Positions 51,242-60,722 of a stretch of DNA of 64,000 nt are shown here, in pieces; the first letter of the stretch is position 1; each line of letters starts with the position of its first letter. Below the pieces are notes generated by a model. It was not told the origin of the DNA and made no database searches. It saw only the letters and a list, made by a program, of their open reading frames with translations. This DNA is from Planococcus halotolerans. Lineage in GTDB: Bacteria; Bacillota; Bacilli; Bacillales_A; Planococcaceae. The position numbers and the translations under genes were made by a program. The DNA lies in assembly GCF_003289955.1 (NCBI RefSeq), contig NZ_QLZR01000001.1:372001-436000 (forward strand), read 5' to 3'.

Positions 51242-52612
51242 TTATTGTTTACGTGCTCTGAACGCCATAGTTGTTGTCAATGCCGCAAGCATCAAGCCAG
51301 CGAAGATCCATAGGTAAGGGATTGTTCCAGCACCTTCAGCTCCGCCAAAACCAGTGGCAGGCATTTTTTCCGGCATTTCAGCACCGCCGAATTGTTCAGG
51401 GAATTGATCAGTGATAGCTGCTGACAATCCAGCAGCCGGCATAGTCATATGCGCATAAGCTTCGCGCATTGAAGCGTAAGCTGCGTCATAGTCACCTGCT
51501 ACATACGAATCGAATGAAGCAAGCAATTGGCTGACGTGCATTGTCAATCCTTCTTCCAAAGCATCAGCCGGAACGCGTCCTTCTGTTGCTGCATCAAGCA
51601 ATGCTGCTTGTTCTACAATGTACCCGTCAAGGTCAGCTTTTGCCTGTTCCTGAGCTTCAGTATCTCCAGCTCCAGTCGCTTTCACGTAGTCGACGAAGTA
51701 CCCGATGTGCGAGCCCCAGATTTCAGCGAATTGTGCTCCCGCTTCTTCACCGTAAACTGATGCAACTGCTGCAGAAAGGTCATCAGCGTTGGCCATCAAT
51801 GCACCGGCTGCCTGATCGAAACTTGCTGCTCCATCAGCGCCGTCCTGCATAGCCATTACCGCAAGACCAGCATGCTCCGTAAATGTATAGTTCAATGTTG
51901 CGCGCAAATCAATTGCCGGTGTATCAGGGTTTGTACCATCAACCAATTCAGGGAATTGATCAGCGATTGCGATTGATAGAGTTTCAGCGAACATGCTCAT
52001 GTGATGGATGGCTTCACGCTCTAATGTATATGCTGTTTCGAAATCTCCTTCAACGTATGCGTCGAACGCTGTGATCAATTGATCAACGTGCATGTCCAAG
52101 CCTTCTTGAATGGCTGCTGCAGGTAAACGTCCTTCAGATGCTGAGTCAAAGAATGCAGATTGCTCTTTTTTGTATTCTTCAAGTGCAGCTAACGCTTCAT
52201 CTTTTGCTGCTTGGTCGCCTTCAGCTGTTGCTGATACATAGTCAACGAAATAGCCGATATGCGAGTTCCAGATTTCCTGGAATGCTGCGCCGCCTTCTTC
52301 ACCATAGACTGAAGATACTGCCGCTGTAAGGTCGTCCGAGTTTGCAAGAAGTGCAGCTGAAGCCTGATCGAAATCTTCTGCGCCGTCAGCACCTTTTCTC
52401 ATTGCTTCGACTGCCAGGAAAGCATGTTCCGTAAGAACAGTATCCAATTGGATACGAAGTTCAGCAGCTGCTGTATCCGTCGCTACAGCTGTTTGTGCCG
52501 ATTCGTTTGTTCCGCTCGAATGTGATCCGTGACTGTCGGCAAGAGCCGCCGTTGGTACCAACATTGCCAAGCTAAGTGGAAGTGCTACTAAAAGTTTGTT
52601 CATTTTCATCAT
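51242..52612 (-). CDS. Secreted two-repeat helical protein with MPATG sorting signal
   Basis: 456 residues. Signal peptide ending LVPTAALA|DSHG. Two homologous repeats of about 170 residues (about 50-220 and 228-400), each with TEHAxLAVxAM, GADGA, a W-x-SHIGYFVDY helix, an MHVxQL helix and an AxxHM(S/T)M helix. The His residues recur at matching positions, so a metal- or haem-binding four-helix bundle is plausible. The C-terminus is a sortase signal: MPATG, a hydrophobic segment (IPYLWIFAGLMLAALTTTMA) and RARKQ. No known family name comes to mind with confidence. Confidence 0.75.
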   Translation of the reverse strand: MMKMNKLLVALPLSLAMLVPTAALADSHGSHSSGTNESAQTAVATDTAAAELRIQLDTVLTEHAFLAVEAMRKGADGAEDFDQASAALLANSDDLTAAVSSVYGEEGGAAFQEIWNSHIGYFVDYVSATAEGDQAAKDEALAALEEYKKEQSAFFDSASEGRLPAAAIQEGLDMHVDQLITAFDAYVEGDFETAYTLEREAIHHMSMFAETLSIAIADQFPELVDGTNPDTPAIDLRATLNYTFTEHAGLAVMAMQDGADGAASFDQAAGALMANADDLSAAVASVYGEEAGAQFAEIWGSHIGYFVDYVKATGAGDTEAQEQAKADLDGYIVEQAALLDAATEGRVPADALEEGLTMHVSQLLASFDSYVAGDYDAAYASMREAYAHMTMPAAGLSAAITDQFPEQFGGAEMPEKMPATGFGGAEGAGTIPYLWIFAGLMLAALTTTMAFRARKQ

Positions 52613-52780
52613 GAATCTCTCCTTTTTCCTGTTTTATTTTTTCGTTCTGACTGTATAACGCAGGCGGATCTTTTTTAGATCACATTTTTTTAAATAAAAT
52701 TTGGGGGAGTGGTTTTTGGGATTGGATTCGTATGGAATTAGGGATGGAGAAAGGTTGAAGATCGTGGTGTGATGGGGTTG

Positions 52781-52890
52781 TGGGCGATTAATGGGATTTG
52801 TGGGCGATTAAAATTTTTTGTGGGCGATTAAATTAATTTATGGGCGTTCAGAAAATTTTGTGGGCGATTAATTCTATTTATGAGCGGTGA
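52781..52890 (+). repeat. Array of 20-nt repeats, core TGGGCGATTA
   Basis: Six cores at 52781, 52801, 52821, 52841 (TGGGCGTTCA), 52861 and 52881 (TGAGCGGTGA), exactly 20 nt apart, spacers A/T-rich and variable. It lies between the start of the wall-anchored gene and the SulP terminator. Cores 4 and 6 are decayed. Confidence 0.9.
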
Positions 52891-52946
52891 GCGCAATCCT
52901 CTCGATTTGCTGGTACAGAACTGCCCCTCCCAATTTTTTGCCCATA

Positions 52947-52980
52947 GAAAAACAGCCTTTCTACTATAAGAAAGGCTGTT
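52947..52980 (-). terminator. Terminator of the SulP gene
   Basis: AACAGCCTTTCT/AGAAAGGCTGTT stem, T run on the minus strand; 12 nt past the stop. Confidence 0.9.
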
Positions 52981-52992
52981 CCAATAAATTAT

Positions 52993-54453
52993 TTAATGTG
53001 TAGGCAATTTTGCATTATCGCTCTTGAAGATCGCCAGCTGGTCAATCAGCTTCTGGCTGCCTGTATCGAGGCCGACAATATCGACTTGATTGCCATTCTC
53101 CCTGAACTTCAGGACGACACGGTCAACGGCGCCGACGCCGGAATCATCCCAGATGTGGGCATCCGTGAAATCAACGACCACTCTTTCATCTTTGATGTCA
53201 TAGTCGAATTTCTCAAGGAAATCTTCGACAGAAGCAAAGAACAATTGGCCTTCCACCTGATAATGTGTAGCATCAAGCAATCGCTTCTGAACTTTGATCT
53301 TCGAAATCTTGGCTACGAAGAAAATAGCACTCAACAATACGCCGGCCAGCACACCCATCGATAAATCATGTGTGTACACGACGATAGCGACTGTCGCTAC
53401 CATTACAATTGCATCTGCTTTTGGTGCTTTTCTCAAATAAGAGAAAGACTTCCAGTCGAATGTTCCGATCGATACCATAATCATGATGCCGACAAGCACC
53501 GGCATTGGGATCTGAATGACAACATCGCCCAAAACAATGATCAGGAACATCAACAAGGCACCAGCAACAAGAGCCGATAACCGTCCTCTGCCTCCGGACT
53601 TCACATTGATAATTGACTGGCCGATCATCGCACAGCCAGCCATTCCTCCGAAGAATCCAGTAACGAAGTTGGCGATACCTTGGCCGCGTGCTTCTTTATT
53701 TTTATTGCTTCCCGTATCTGTCATGTCATCGACGATGTTGGCCGTTAATAAGGTTTCCAGCAGCCCGACAACTGCCAATGCCAATGAATACGGCAGGATG
53801 ATCATCAGGGTTTCCAGATTAAAAGGCACGTCCGGCAGCAAAAATGCAGGAAGTGTCTGGCTGATGGTTCCCAGGTCACCCACTGTCCGCATCTCAAAAC
53901 CTGAATAGATGGCGACAGCTGTAAGCAGTACAAGTGCAATCAGCGGAGCCGGTATGGCTTTAAAGAATCTCGGTACAATATAAACGATTGCCAAGGTAAT
54001 AGCGACAAACACATAAGTAATATTGTTAATGCCAAGGAAATGCGGCACCTGTGCCATAAAAATCAGGATGGCGAGTGCATTGACGAAGCCGATCATAACA
54101 GCGCGCGGGATGAACTTCATCACTTTTGCGACTTTGAACACGCCGAACAAAATTTGGATGACCCCCGTCAGAATGGTCGCTGCCAGCAGATATTCCAATC
54201 CATGATCGCGGACCAACGGCACCATCAACAGGGCCATTGCGCCTGTTGCAGCTGAAATCATGCCGGGCCGTCCACCGACAAATGCAATAATAACGGCTAT
54301 ACTGAATGATGCATACAAGCCGACCATCGGATCGACGCCTGCAATGATTGAAAAGGCAATGGCTTCAGGAATTAATGCAAGGGCGACGACAGTTCCTGCT
54401 AGAATATCGCCGCGTATATTTCCGAACCATTCCTTTTTTAAAGTTTCCCCCAC
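52993..54453 (-). CDS. SulP family anion transporter with STAS domain
   Basis: 486 residues. About 12-14 membrane segments (to residue 385) with the SulP signature [20 protein letters not shown] and [17 protein letters not shown], then a C-terminal STAS domain ([36 protein letters not shown]). Uptake of sulfate, bicarbonate or another small anion; the substrate is not determined by sequence. Start is GTG 54453 with GAGGAG. In a selenium-using organism, a sulfate carrier could also bring in selenate, but nothing here shows that. Confidence 0.9.
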   Translation of the reverse strand: MGETLKKEWFGNIRGDILAGTVVALALIPEAIAFSIIAGVDPMVGLYASFSIAVIIAFVGGRPGMISAATGAMALLMVPLVRDHGLEYLLAATILTGVIQILFGVFKVAKVMKFIPRAVMIGFVNALAILIFMAQVPHFLGINNITYVFVAITLAIVYIVPRFFKAIPAPLIALVLLTAVAIYSGFEMRTVGDLGTISQTLPAFLLPDVPFNLETLMIILPYSLALAVVGLLETLLTANIVDDMTDTGSNKNKEARGQGIANFVTGFFGGMAGCAMIGQSIINVKSGGRGRLSALVAGALLMFLIIVLGDVVIQIPMPVLVGIMIMVSIGTFDWKSFSYLRKAPKADAIVMVATVAIVVYTHDLSMGVLAGVLLSAIFFVAKISKIKVQKRLLDATHYQVEGQLFFASVEDFLEKFDYDIKDERVVVDFTDAHIWDDSGVGAVDRVVLKFRENGNQVDIVGLDTGSQKLIDQLAIFKSDNAKLPTH

Positions 54454-54627
54454 GATATCTTACTCCTCTTGTTGTACAATTTTGAGTGCTGCCCCAGATT
54501 ACGGAGCCACGATTTCACAATGAGAATAGTGTATCATCAGAAATCCGAAAATGGAACCTTTTTGGTCCTTTTTCCGAAAAATAATATGTTATAATAGAAG
54601 CAATATGTTAGACGAGGAGTTTTAACC

Positions 54628-55170
54628 GTGCAGATTGGCTATGCGAGACCCATAGAAGGGGATATTAATTGTGACAAGCAAAAAGAGCTGTTTATTGACT
54701 TGAATTGTGATGAAGCTTATATTGAAAGCCATTCTTCTCCCAAGAAGAGGGAAGAGCTGAAAAGTGCACTGGCACTCCTTGCACCGGGAGACCGGCTGAT
54801 CGTAAAAAGCTTGCACGCTTTGGCAGATTCGACGCGGCATCTCGTGGAATTGCTTGATGCGCTGGAGCAAAAAGGCTGCACGTTGTATTCGCACCACGAA
54901 CAGATTGATACAGCGCCGGGCAATTTGTTTACCTTCCAAGAAATTGTCCAGTGCCTCGCGGATTTTCAAAGTGATTCAATCAGCGCCAAAACAAAGGCCG
55001 GTCTTACGGTCGCCAAGGAAAAAGGCATGCACGCGGGACGCCCGAGAAAACCCGATGCCAATGTCAAAAAAGCGATCAAAATGTACGAAAGCAAAAAGTA
55101 CAATTTGGCAGAAATCAAAGAACAGACCGGCATCAGTAAATCCACCTTATACCGCTACCTGGAAAATTAA
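54628..55170 (+). CDS. Serine-recombinase-like protein lacking catalytic residues
   Basis: 180 residues with the overall plan of a small resolvase/invertase: N-terminal catalytic-like domain (MQIGYARPIEGDINCDKQKE), long E-helix and a C-terminal HTH (KYNLAEIKEQTGISKSTLYR). However, the nucleophile position YARxS reads YARPI (Ile 9 instead of Ser), and the usual LDRLxRS motif reads LHALADS, losing the Asp-Arg and the second Arg. Start GTG 54628 with GAGGAG; promoter -10 TATAAT near 54590. Probably inactive for recombination and kept as a DNA-binding protein. Confidence 0.8.
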   Translation: MQIGYARPIEGDINCDKQKELFIDLNCDEAYIESHSSPKKREELKSALALLAPGDRLIVKSLHALADSTRHLVELLDALEQKGCTLYSHHEQIDTAPGNLFTFQEIVQCLADFQSDSISAKTKAGLTVAKEKGMHAGRPRKPDANVKKAIKMYESKKYNLAEIKEQTGISKSTLYRYLEN

Positions 55171-55187
55171 AAAATCCAGACATGAAG

Positions 55188-55215
55188 AAAAGAGCGCCTC
55201 GGCGCTCTTTTTTTG
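55188..55215. terminator. Bidirectional terminator
   Basis: AAAGAGCGCC-TC-GGCGCTCTTT stem between the recombinase-like gene and the convergent Usp gene, T run on the plus strand. Confidence 0.9.
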
Positions 55216-55222
55216 TCTTCTT

Positions 55223-55642
55223 TTATTTCACAATCAGCACGGGGCAGTTTGCGCGTTTAACCACTTTGTGGCTGACGCTGCCGAGCACCATTTCCTGTAA
55301 AGAATTCAAGCCACGGCTGCCGATGACCAGAATATCGAAGCTTTCCGAATTGGCATATTCCACGATAGCCGGTCCGGGAGTGCCATGCAGAATTTTTACA
55401 CGGTGTTTGATGTTGCCTGCAGCAATCGCTTCTTCCACCGGCTGTAATTTTTTGCGCCGCTGGAAATCCAATTCTGCGGTACTTCCACTATGCAGCACAT
55501 CGTTTTTTGCATCGTCATGGTCTGCCACATAAACGATTGTGATTTGTGAGTTTGGATTGTTGCCCGCAATGGTGATTGCCTCTTTTGCCGCGCGGAGGGA
55601 ATGATTGGAACCATCCACTGCCAATAATATTTTTCCGTACAT
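55223..55642 (-). CDS. Universal stress protein UspA family
   Basis: 139 residues, single Usp domain: start YGKILLAVDGSNHSLRAAKE, ATP-binding motif G2xG9xGS in VIGSRGLNSLQEMVLGSVSH and the C-terminal CPVLIVK strand. An ATP-binding type Usp, likely dimeric. ATG 55642 with AAAGGAG. The gene has its own promoter region (about 200 nt upstream to the patatin gene). Confidence 0.93.
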   Translation of the reverse strand: MYGKILLAVDGSNHSLRAAKEAITIAGNNPNSQITIVYVADHDDAKNDVLHSGSTAELDFQRRKKLQPVEEAIAAGNIKHRVKILHGTPGPAIVEYANSESFDILVIGSRGLNSLQEMVLGSVSHKVVKRANCPVLIVK

Positions 55643-55844
55643 TTGTCAACACTCCTTTTACCTATTCAAAGGCTGGCAATAAACCCTTGCCACATTGCTT
55701 AGCCAGCTGATATCCCGTTGTCAACAGTGTACCACCAAACTTCCCAAAATTTAACCTTTATAGGAAAAATAAATTATGTGTTATGATGTAGAAAAATAAC
55801 TGGAAGTTAGAGATTTTACGTTAAATCGATATGGAGGGATCGAT

Positions 55845-56714
55845 ATGTACGATTCTGGATTAGTCTTGGAAGGCGGCGGTATGAGGGGAATATATACAGC
55901 CGGCGTACTGGAGTATTTCATGGAAAAAGACCGTTATTTTCCCTATGTCATCGGCGTATCGGCTGGTGCCTGCAATGCAGCTTCCTACATCTCCAGGCAG
56001 CCGGGAAGAAACAAATCGGTGATGATCGATTATGTCCGCCATCCCGATTACATTTCCCTGCGCAATCTCATGCAAAAAAGAGAGTTGTTCGGCATGGATT
56101 TGATTTTTGACCAGATCCCGAACAAACTGGTTCCGTTTGATTTCCCGGCATTTCACGAGGCAAAAGAGCGGTTTGTCATAGGCACGACCGATTGCGTTAC
56201 AGGTGAACCGGTTTATTTTGAAAAAAATGAAAACCCGGATGACATCCTGTCGATTATCCGTGCGTCCAGCTCCTTGCCTTTTATGGCCAAAGCCGTTACG
56301 TATAAAGGCCATCAGCTGATGGACGGCGGTGTAGCAGATCCGATACCTTTTAAAAAGGCGATGGCGGACGGCGTTGAAAAGCCCGTTATCATTCTGACGA
56401 AAAGCAAAGGTTACCGTAAGAAACCGACCCGTTTCTCCAAAACCGGCCGCTATTTCTATAAAGAGTATATGGGCCTTACACATGCGCTCGAAATGCGCCG
56501 GGAAGTTTATAACAATCAAGTGGACGAGATCGAACGGCTTGAAAGAGAAGGAAAAGTATTCATCATCCGTCCATCCCAGGATATAAAAGTAAAACGGGCT
56601 GAACGTGATCCCGAAAAACTTGACCAGCTTTACCGCCAGGGCTATTCGGATGCCCAGCATGCATATGAAGCGATGGAAAACTGGCTGCAGGCAAAAGCAG
56701 TGGAAACCAGTTAA
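55845..56714 (+). CDS. Patatin-like phospholipase
   Basis: 289 residues. Patatin fold with the oxyanion motif LEGGGMRGIYTAGVL, nucleophile elbow GVSAGACNA (GxSxG) and catalytic Asp in MDGGVADPIP. Ser-Asp dyad acyl hydrolase acting on lipids. ATG 55845 with GGAGGG. Similar proteins are annotated as YlbK/RssA-like esterases in many bacteria; the physiological lipid is unknown. Confidence 0.9.
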   Translation: MYDSGLVLEGGGMRGIYTAGVLEYFMEKDRYFPYVIGVSAGACNAASYISRQPGRNKSVMIDYVRHPDYISLRNLMQKRELFGMDLIFDQIPNKLVPFDFPAFHEAKERFVIGTTDCVTGEPVYFEKNENPDDILSIIRASSSLPFMAKAVTYKGHQLMDGGVADPIPFKKAMADGVEKPVIILTKSKGYRKKPTRFSKTGRYFYKEYMGLTHALEMRREVYNNQVDEIERLEREGKVFIIRPSQDIKVKRAERDPEKLDQLYRQGYSDAQHAYEAMENWLQAKAVETS

Positions 56715-56747
56715 CTCTGCTAGTCTAACTTAACGTAAGAGTAACGA

Positions 56748-56797
56748 AAGCCCCGGCCACCCCTCTTTTTTTACAGAGGGTTGGCCGGGGCTCTTTT
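56748..56797. terminator. Bidirectional terminator between patatin and selA
   Basis: Long stem AAAGCCCCGGCCA/TGGCCGGGGCTCTTT with an inner CCCTCT/AGAGGG helix and a T-rich loop; overlaps the selA stop. Confidence 0.9.
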
Positions 56798-58209
56798 TAT
56801 ATCATTGCGTTAATATCTACAAGACTCTGCATGACTTCTTCCACTTCTTCTTCACGAACTGTACGGAAGTCGATGCACACTTTATCATCCTGAATTCTCG
56901 CAATGACCGGCGGACGGCTTTCTCGCAGACGCGCCGCCAGTTCTTGCGCCGGCAGCGATTTATGGCTGATAGCCGTCAGATGCGTGGGAATTTGGACTTC
57001 CGGCATCGTGCCGCCGCCAATTTGTGAAAAGCCGTCCAGCAATTCCAGCCGGTAATCGCCTGTGCGTGATTCCAAGGCTGAGATAAAATTTTCTGCCTGC
57101 TGCTTAATGTCACTGGAAGAACGCATGATATCCCGCACTGTCGGAATTTCCATTACCGCATTGCCGCCGGCAACATAAGCTTTCAGCGTTTCTTCCAATG
57201 CGGCAAACGTCATTTTATCGACCCGCAGCACACGGGCCAGCTGATGTTTCTTGAGTTTATCAATGAGGTCTTTGTTGCCGGCGATGATGCCGGCTTGGGG
57301 GCCACCGAGCAATTTGTCGCCGCTGAAGCTGACAATATCCACGCCTGCTGCAATCACATCCCGCACATGCGGTTCGTTGCCGATACCGTGCTTCTTAAAA
57401 TCGAAAAGCGCACCGCTGCCGAGGTCTTCATAGAAAACCAGCCCTTCATGGCGTTTTTTTAATTCTGCCAATTCTTCCGTTTCAACTGTTGCCGTAAAAC
57501 CCGACATGACGAAATTGCTGGTATGGACTTTCATGATCATCGCCGTCTCCTCGTTGACCGCGTTTTCATAATCAAATAAATGCGTTTTATTGGTAGTACC
57601 GACTTCATGGAGATATGCACCGCTTTCTTCCATTATGGAAGAAACCCGGAATGATCCGCCGATTTCAACAAGCTGGCCTCGGGATACGATGACTTCTTTG
57701 TTTTTCGCCATCGCGCTTAATATCAAAAACACTGCCGCAGCGTTATTGTTCACGACCATGGCTGCTTCAGCCCCTGTCGCCTGCTTAATCAGATCTTCCA
57801 GAATGTCATGACGCGAACCGCGCTTTCCTTCGGCGATGCGATATTCCAGATTGGAGTAGTCACACGCTGCCCGTGCGACGTGTTCGACTGCCCGGCTGCT
57901 CAGCCGTGAGCGCCCGAGATTGGTATGCAGCACCGTACCTGTTCCGTTGATGACGCGCATGAGCCGGTCTTCATTCCATTCGCCTGCTTTTTTTTCCGCA
58001 TTGCTGAAAATCAGGCCTATGAAATTTTCTTCAGAAGGCGAAACAGCCGACTCACCATTCAGCAGACTTTCGCGCAGCTTACTCAATTCCTGCTGGATAA
58101 ATTTTGTGCCTTGATCGGCAGTCAGTTGGAAAGAATTCAAAAAATCTTCAAAACGCCTGTCTTTCTGCAATTCATGGACGGGCGGTAACTGGCGCAAATA
58201 TTGCTTCAT
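56797..58209 (-). CDS. selA: L-seryl-tRNA(Sec) selenium transferase
   Basis: 470-residue PLP enzyme that converts Ser-tRNA(Sec) to Sec-tRNA(Sec) with selenophosphate. The N-terminus begins MKQYLRQLPPVHELQKD; INGTGTVLHTNLGRSRLS is the tRNA/PLP-proximal signature, and the PLP Lys is in FSGDKLLGGPQAG. Length matches bacterial SelA. ATG 58209 with GGAGG. Third gene of the selB-selW-selA unit, 67 nt after the SelW-like stop. Ends at the strong terminator. Confidence 0.97.
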   Translation of the reverse strand: MKQYLRQLPPVHELQKDRRFEDFLNSFQLTADQGTKFIQQELSKLRESLLNGESAVSPSEENFIGLIFSNAEKKAGEWNEDRLMRVINGTGTVLHTNLGRSRLSSRAVEHVARAACDYSNLEYRIAEGKRGSRHDILEDLIKQATGAEAAMVVNNNAAAVFLILSAMAKNKEVIVSRGQLVEIGGSFRVSSIMEESGAYLHEVGTTNKTHLFDYENAVNEETAMIMKVHTSNFVMSGFTATVETEELAELKKRHEGLVFYEDLGSGALFDFKKHGIGNEPHVRDVIAAGVDIVSFSGDKLLGGPQAGIIAGNKDLIDKLKKHQLARVLRVDKMTFAALEETLKAYVAGGNAVMEIPTVRDIMRSSSDIKQQAENFISALESRTGDYRLELLDGFSQIGGGTMPEVQIPTHLTAISHKSLPAQELAARLRESRPPVIARIQDDKVCIDFRTVREEEVEEVMQSLVDINAMI

Positions 58210-58276
58210 CTCAAATCCTCCATCTGTCGGCTGCTCTTGCAGGCAGTGCAGTTTCTATAGCTGCCGTCCGAACAAC

Positions 58277-58510
58277 CTACTTTTCAATAATTCGAATGAT
58301 TTCACTGAGTTCCGGATACTGCCTGGTCTCCAGTTTCGAGTGGATTTTCGTCCCATCCACCAGTATCTCAAATGCCCCGCCGGAACTCGGTACCAGTTCG
58401 AGCGATGCGATTTCGTTCCGGAAATGGGTAAACAATTGTTCCGCAAAACTTGCGGCTTTGGGTGCGTAATTTCACTGCATGCAAAATTCGATTACAATTC
58501 TCATTGCCAT
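58277..58510 (-). CDS. SelW/Rdx-type selenoprotein with in-frame UGA (Sec13)
   Basis: 77 residues if UGA 58474-58472 is read as Sec: MAMRIVIEFCMQ-Sec-NYAPK and onward. The Cys10-x-x-Sec13 redox motif, a following helix (AASFAEQLF), PSSGGAFEILVDG and ELSEIIRIIE match the thioredoxin-like SelT/SelW/SelH family. ATG 58510 is preceded by AGGAGGG and lies 16 nt after the selB stop. A hairpin just after the UGA (see the SECIS entry) supports Sec insertion. Without Sec the frame would encode only 12 residues. Likely a cytosolic thiol redox protein. Strong evidence by motif, position and hairpin. Confidence 0.92.
58436..58474 (-). promoter_or_regulatory. Candidate bacterial SECIS element of the SelW-like gene
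   Basis: Directly after the UGA, the mRNA forms CCGCAA-GUU-UUGCGG, a 6-bp stem whose loop starts with G, about 23 nt after the codon. Distance and apical G fit bacterial SECIS hairpins read by SelB. Confidence 0.75.
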
Positions 58511-58526
58511 CACACTCCCTCCTTCA

Positions 58527-60425
58527 TTACTTACCTGTCCACCGGCGCTGATCCTCTTCGCGCTCTGTGATGTCCAACAAATCAAACAGTTCCAATAACG
58601 GAATCAGATATTTTCTCGATAAATCCAGCGAATCTTTGGCCTCTTTCAAGCCGAATGCCTCGGCAGTATCCTGCTTGAGTTTTGTAACTGCCCTTTTAAC
58701 GGCATTGCGGTGGATCATCGTATCAGCCTGCAGCCGGTAAATTTGCCCCGTCTCCAGTAAATACAGCGTCAAATCCGTAATCTCATCCTTCGGCAAAGGC
58801 GTGCCTTCGAAATACTGCTCCCATTTCTTCACTTGGATGCCGTCCTTCTCAAGCGCTGAAATGATTCCTACCATACGCACCTTCCATTGTTTCGGCAAAT
58901 GCGGTTCGAATGTGCCGAGCGCAATAAATTGTCCGGTCTTCTTCAATTCTCCCTGAGCGGCCAAAGCATTCAGGCTGTATTCAATAAAAGGCTTCGGATA
59001 CCCCGCGCTCAGCGACTGGGTCAATTCTGCCTTGCTCATGCCCGGCCTCATCGGATAGTCTGTATGATAACTTTCCACACGCGCACCGATTTCCCCTTTG
59101 ATCTTCGAAAAAGTTTTGGCCAGGCTGAATTTCTGCGAACCCACTTCCAGCAGGCTGCCGTCCTCCACCCCTTTTGCAATGGTTTCTTTCAGGACCGGTT
59201 CATCCAGTGAAGTTTGTTGAATCAGCTGCTGCAGATCAAGCAGGATATTTTTCGATAACACTTCTTCAACGAGATCTTCCGGAGTTCCCTGCATCACGTT
59301 CTGCAGCATCTCAATCGTTTCCGGACCGAAACGGTATTTACCGCCTCTCGGCTGGATCACCCAGCCGCCGCCCAGTGTTTCAACCGGCGTTGGCCGCCGC
59401 AGGATAAAGCGGTCGCCGCGCCGGACCACGATTTCTTCATCGAGCCGGATCTGGCACAGCACTTCCTCATCGGTCTGCTCCAGTTCATTGCGGTCAAAAA
59501 AGACAATTTTCCCCATCACTTCCGAAGTCCCCACGTGCACTTTCACCGGCGACCGCTGCTTGAGTGGCGTAAATGCGCCACTGGTAAGGTTCAATGCCAC
59601 ATCAATCGTGTCGGTCACCAGAAAATGGTCGGACGCCACCAGCACATTTCCCCGAAAAACATCTGTCTTTTCGATTCCTCCAAGATTGATCGCTGTCCGC
59701 TGTCCTGCACGCGCTTCTTCCCGCTCTTCGTGATGAACTTGAATCTGGCGCGCTTTCACTTTCAGCCCTTTTGGCAATAAAGTCAGCTGCGTCCCTTTTT
59801 GGACTGCCCCTTCATAAATTGTTCCGCGGACAACCGTGCCTTGTCCTTGAACAGTAAATACCTGATCAATCGGCAAACGGAATGAACCATAGGCGTCACG
59901 GAATTTTACCGCCTGCAGGCTATCGATGATCGTTGACTTCAATTGATCGATGCCTGTTCCCGATAAACTGTCGACCAGCATATACGGCGCTCCATCAAAA
60001 ATTGTTCCTTCAAGTCGTTCCTGAATGTCTTCCTGAACGAGCTCCAGCATAATTTCATCGACGCGGTCGATTTTCGTGATGGCCACGATGCAATGTTCGA
60101 CGCCCAGAAACTGAAGAATTTCCAGATGTTCCTCAGTTTGCGGCATGACACCTTCATCTGCCGCAATGACAAGAACCACTAGATCGATTCCAGCCACGCC
60201 CGCAATCATCTGGCGGATAAAACGCTCGTGCCCCGGCACGTCGATGATGGATAATTGCGTTCCATCTTCTGTCTGGAATGGCGCGTAACCGGGTTCAATG
60301 GAAATGCCCCGCTCTTTCTCTTCCTTTAAGCGGTCCGTATCCACATTCGTCAACGCCTTCGTCAGCGCCGTTTTGCCGTGGTCGATATGCCCGGCCATGC
60401 CGATTGTATAATATGTCTTCTCCAT
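58527..60425 (-). CDS. selB: Selenocysteine-specific translation elongation factor SelB
   Basis: 632 residues. GTPase domain with [14 protein letters not shown] (P loop), DVPGHERF (G3) and ITKID (G4), a switch region [15 protein letters not shown] typical of SelB, beta-barrel domains 2-3, and four C-terminal winged helices (about 370-632) that bind the SECIS hairpin. It delivers Sec-tRNA to UGA on SECIS-bearing mRNAs. ATG 60425 with GGGTGAG. First gene of the minus-strand operon, divergent from tRNA-Sec. Confidence 0.97.
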   Translation of the reverse strand: MEKTYYTIGMAGHIDHGKTALTKALTNVDTDRLKEEKERGISIEPGYAPFQTEDGTQLSIIDVPGHERFIRQMIAGVAGIDLVVLVIAADEGVMPQTEEHLEILQFLGVEHCIVAITKIDRVDEIMLELVQEDIQERLEGTIFDGAPYMLVDSLSGTGIDQLKSTIIDSLQAVKFRDAYGSFRLPIDQVFTVQGQGTVVRGTIYEGAVQKGTQLTLLPKGLKVKARQIQVHHEEREEARAGQRTAINLGGIEKTDVFRGNVLVASDHFLVTDTIDVALNLTSGAFTPLKQRSPVKVHVGTSEVMGKIVFFDRNELEQTDEEVLCQIRLDEEIVVRRGDRFILRRPTPVETLGGGWVIQPRGGKYRFGPETIEMLQNVMQGTPEDLVEEVLSKNILLDLQQLIQQTSLDEPVLKETIAKGVEDGSLLEVGSQKFSLAKTFSKIKGEIGARVESYHTDYPMRPGMSKAELTQSLSAGYPKPFIEYSLNALAAQGELKKTGQFIALGTFEPHLPKQWKVRMVGIISALEKDGIQVKKWEQYFEGTPLPKDEITDLTLYLLETGQIYRLQADTMIHRNAVKRAVTKLKQDTAEAFGLKEAKDSLDLSRKYLIPLLELFDLLDITEREEDQRRWTGK

Positions 60426-60512
60426 ATGCTCACCCGTCTTCTCTATTTGGTCGTATCTTAACTTTAAGCTTCCGCCTGAATGGTTTCAAGCACAGCGTTC
60501 CAAACTCCTTTC

Positions 60513-60541
60513 TTGCGAATCTGTGATTTTCAATATACAAT
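60513..60541 (+). promoter_or_regulatory. Promoter of tRNA-Sec
   Basis: TTGCGA, 17 nt, TACAAT; the start point would be about 14 nt before the mature tRNA 5' end. Confidence 0.65.
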
Positions 60542-60561
60542 TAAAATCGCTTACTGATTAT

Positions 60562-60658
60562 GGGGTTGGATGAGTGACTGGTGTCTTCCTGGGTCTTCAA
60601 AACCCTGAGGGACCTGCGTGCCAGGTCCGGTGGGTTCGATTCCCACACGATCCCGCCA
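60562..60658 (+). tRNA. selC: tRNA-Sec (anticodon UCA)
   Basis: 97 nt ending in encoded GCCA. Anticodon TCA (60597-60599) in loop CTTCAAA; a long variable arm GGACCTG/CAGGTCC with 5-nt loop and a T arm GTGGG/CCCAC. The acceptor pairs GGGGTTG with CGATCCC; an eighth pair, expected in bacterial tRNA-Sec, would be G-A here. The anticodon stem has one T-T apposition. Length, variable arm and UCA identify it. Confidence 0.93.
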
Positions 60659-60673
60659 ATACATAATTGATGC

Positions 60674-60697
60674 AAGCCGCCGATTCGGCGGCTTTTT
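60674..60697 (+). terminator. Terminator of tRNA-Sec
   Basis: AAGCCGCCGATTCGGCGGCTT then T run, 15 nt after CCA. Confidence 0.9.
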
Positions 60698-60722
60698 CTA
60701 TGATAAAACAAGCTGGCGTAAA

